Assembly (NCBI GenBank): GCA_019120115.1
Contig: DWVS01000150.1
Location: forward strand, 1 to 11,865
DNA: 11,865 nucleotides
Source of the DNA: Eisenbergiella intestinigallinarum
GTDB taxonomy: Bacteria > Bacillota > Clostridia > Lachnospirales > Lachnospiraceae
Direction of reading: 5' to 3'
The first letter of the stretch is position 1. Each line of letters opens with the position of its first letter. This document shows positions 10,631-11,865 of this stretch, in pieces. A model generated the notes under the pieces. That model was not told where the DNA came from, searched no databases, and saw only the letters and a list, made by a program, of their open reading frames with translations. The position numbers and the translations under genes are program-made.

Positions 10631-11865
10631 ATGAGTTTTCCTGAAAATTTTCTGTGGGGCGGCGCGGTAGCGGCGAACCAGTGTGAAGGCGCATATCTGG
10701 AGGACGGCAAGGGCCTGTCCATTCAGGATGTGATGCCGAAAGGCGTGATGGGGCCGGTATCGGACGGCCCCGTCCCGGAAAATCTGAAGCTTGTGGGAAT
10801 TGATTTTTACCATCGCTATGAGGAGGATATCCGTCTGCTCGCGGAAATGGGCTTCAAGGTGTTCCGCATGTCCATCGCTTGGAGCCGGATTTTTCCCAAT
10901 GGAGATGAGGAGAAGCCCAATGAAAAGGGGCTGGCCTTCTATGACCGGGTTTTCGATGCCTGCAGGCGTTACGGCATCGAACCGATGGTGACGCTTTCCC
11001 ATTATGAGACGCCCCTGCATCTGGCAAAGACCTATGACGGCTGGCGCGACCGGCGCATGATCACCTTTTTTGAGCGCTACTGCCGCGTGGTGTTTGAACG
11101 CTACAAAGATAAGGTCAGATACTGGATGACCTTTAATGAAATCAACGCTCTGTGGCATTTTCCGCTGATGGGCGCGGGCATCTGGACGCCAAAGGACCAG
11201 CTGACGGAGGAAGACCGCTATCAGGCGGCCCACCATGAATTCGTGGCGAGCGCCCTGGCAACGAAGCTTCTGCATGAGATGATTCCGGGCGCGAAGATGG
11301 GCTGCATGGTGCTGGGCGCGCTGAGCTATCCCATGACGCCGAAGCCGGAAGACATGATCGCCATGATGGAGGCGGACCGGAACGTGATGTTCTTTTCCGA
11401 CGTACAGGCCAGGGGCTATTATCCCTCCTATATTAAGAAAAAATGGGAGCAGAAGGGCATCCATGTGAAAATGGAGCCGGGCGATGAGGAGCTTCTGAAA
11501 AATACGGTGGACTATGTGTCCTTCAGCTATTACATGAGCAAGTGTACGGCGGCGGACTGCTCCCAGTACGCAAAGGGCGCGGGCAACCTGACCAGCGGCG
11601 TGAAGAATCCCTATCTGAAGGAGAGCGAGTGGGGCTGGCAGATCGATCCGGCCGGCCTGCGCTATACCCTGAACTATTTCTATGACCGTTACCAGAAACC
11701 GCTGTTTATCGCGGAAAACGGCCTTGGCGCTTCCGACACCCTGATTCCGGATGGAGAAGGCGGCATGACCGTGCAGGACGATTATCGTATCGCCTACCTG
11801 CGCGATCATCTGCTGGAGGTGGAAAAAGCCCTTGACGAGGGTGTGGACGTGATGGGCTATGCGGC
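10631..11865 (+). CDS. bglA: 6-phospho-beta-glucosidase (GH1), 3'-truncated by the window
   Basis: The frame runs open to the last base; 411 residues are visible of a family usually about 460-490 long. The start is MSFPENFLWGGAVAANQCEG, the standard GH1 phospho-glucosidase N-terminus. The acid/base glutamate is Glu170 in WMTFNEINAL and the nucleophile is Glu362 in PLFIAENGLG. The NPYLKESEWGWQIDPAGLRY block is typical of the 6-phospho-beta-glucosidase group (BglA, AscB, BglH). The phosphate-binding residues near the C-terminus are beyond the window. The enzyme hydrolyses the 6-phospho-beta-glucosides delivered by the PTS permease, releasing glucose 6-phosphate and the aglycone or sugar. ATG 10631 is preferred because the family N-terminus begins there; AGAGG (10622-10626) is only 4 nt upstream, a short spacing. 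It is the third gene of the licT operon, after two hairpins in the 81-nt gap. Confidence 0.95.
   Translation, partial: MSFPENFLWGGAVAANQCEGAYLEDGKGLSIQDVMPKGVMGPVSDGPVPENLKLVGIDFYHRYEEDIRLLAEMGFKVFRMSIAWSRIFPNGDEEKPNEKGLAFYDRVFDACRRYGIEPMVTLSHYETPLHLAKTYDGWRDRRMITFFERYCRVVFERYKDKVRYWMTFNEINALWHFPLMGAGIWTPKDQLTEEDRYQAAHHEFVASALATKLLHEMIPGAKMGCMVLGALSYPMTPKPEDMIAMMEADRNVMFFSDVQARGYYPSYIKKKWEQKGIHVKMEPGDEELLKNTVDYVSFSYYMSKCTAADCSQYAKGAGNLTSGVKNPYLKESEWGWQIDPAGLRYTLNYFYDRYQKPLFIAENGLGASDTLIPDGEGGMTVQDDYRIAYLRDHLLEVEKALDEGVDVMGYA

Noticed and set aside
10136..11809. A 557-codon open frame on the minus strand opposite the PTS 3' end and the glucosidase gene
   Set aside because: The translation is His/Arg/Leu-rich with no recognisable domain, lies wholly antisense to two well-supported genes, and is a typical shadow frame of codon-biased coding DNA.

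Overview
The window looks like chromosomal DNA of a Firmicute of class Clostridia, most likely a Lachnospiraceae-type gut anaerobe. This is inferred from AGGAGG-type ribosome binding sites, moderately high G+C, a TIGR04076 small protein beside an Rpn-family nuclease, a ThiW/ThiM/ThiE/ThiD/CytX thiamine salvage cassette, and a LicT-type PTS antitermination operon. I see no mobile element, CRISPR array, rRNA or tRNA.

Positions 1-1600 hold a 5'-truncated Rpn-type (PD-(D/E)XK) nuclease/transposase-like gene, a small TIGR04076 protein, and on the minus strand a YfcE-type phosphodiesterase. The 3' end of the phosphodiesterase gene overlaps the TIGR04076 gene convergently by 38 bp. Positions 1601-1939 are a divergent intergenic region. 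It has a good sigma-A-type promoter for yfcE on the minus strand, a candidate extended -10 promoter on the plus strand, and a structured leader of roughly 185 nt before thiW.

Positions 1940-6295 form a thiamine precursor salvage operon: thiW (ECF S component, predicted thiazole uptake), an internal TPP riboswitch with its intrinsic terminator, thiM (thiazole kinase), thiE (thiamine phosphate synthase), thiD (HMP/HMP-P kinase) and cytX (predicted HMP transporter). Together the genes cover uptake and phosphorylation of both halves of thiamine and their coupling to thiamine phosphate. No de novo genes (thiC, thiG, thiH, thiS) lie in the window. The riboswitch sits after thiW, so it should control thiM and the downstream genes but not thiW.

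Positions 6296-7326 carry an intrinsic terminator or dyad followed by a LysR-family regulator. The dyad overlaps the predicted start region of the lysR promoter, so it may be both terminator and operator.

Positions 7327-11865 form a beta-glucoside utilisation operon: a TTGACA-N17-TATGGT promoter, a ribonucleic antiterminator (RAT) hairpin overlapping an intrinsic terminator, licT (BglG-family antiterminator), a beta-glucoside PTS EIIBCA permease, and a GH1 6-phospho-beta-glucosidase cut by the window end. When beta-glucoside is being transported, LicT should bind the RAT, block the terminator and let the operon be read.

Most of the window is well-known biology. The points most worth a second look are the unexplained thiW leader RNA, the mid-operon riboswitch, the LicT protein whose second PRD2 histidine is a tyrosine, and a RAT-like degenerate structure between licT and the PTS gene.
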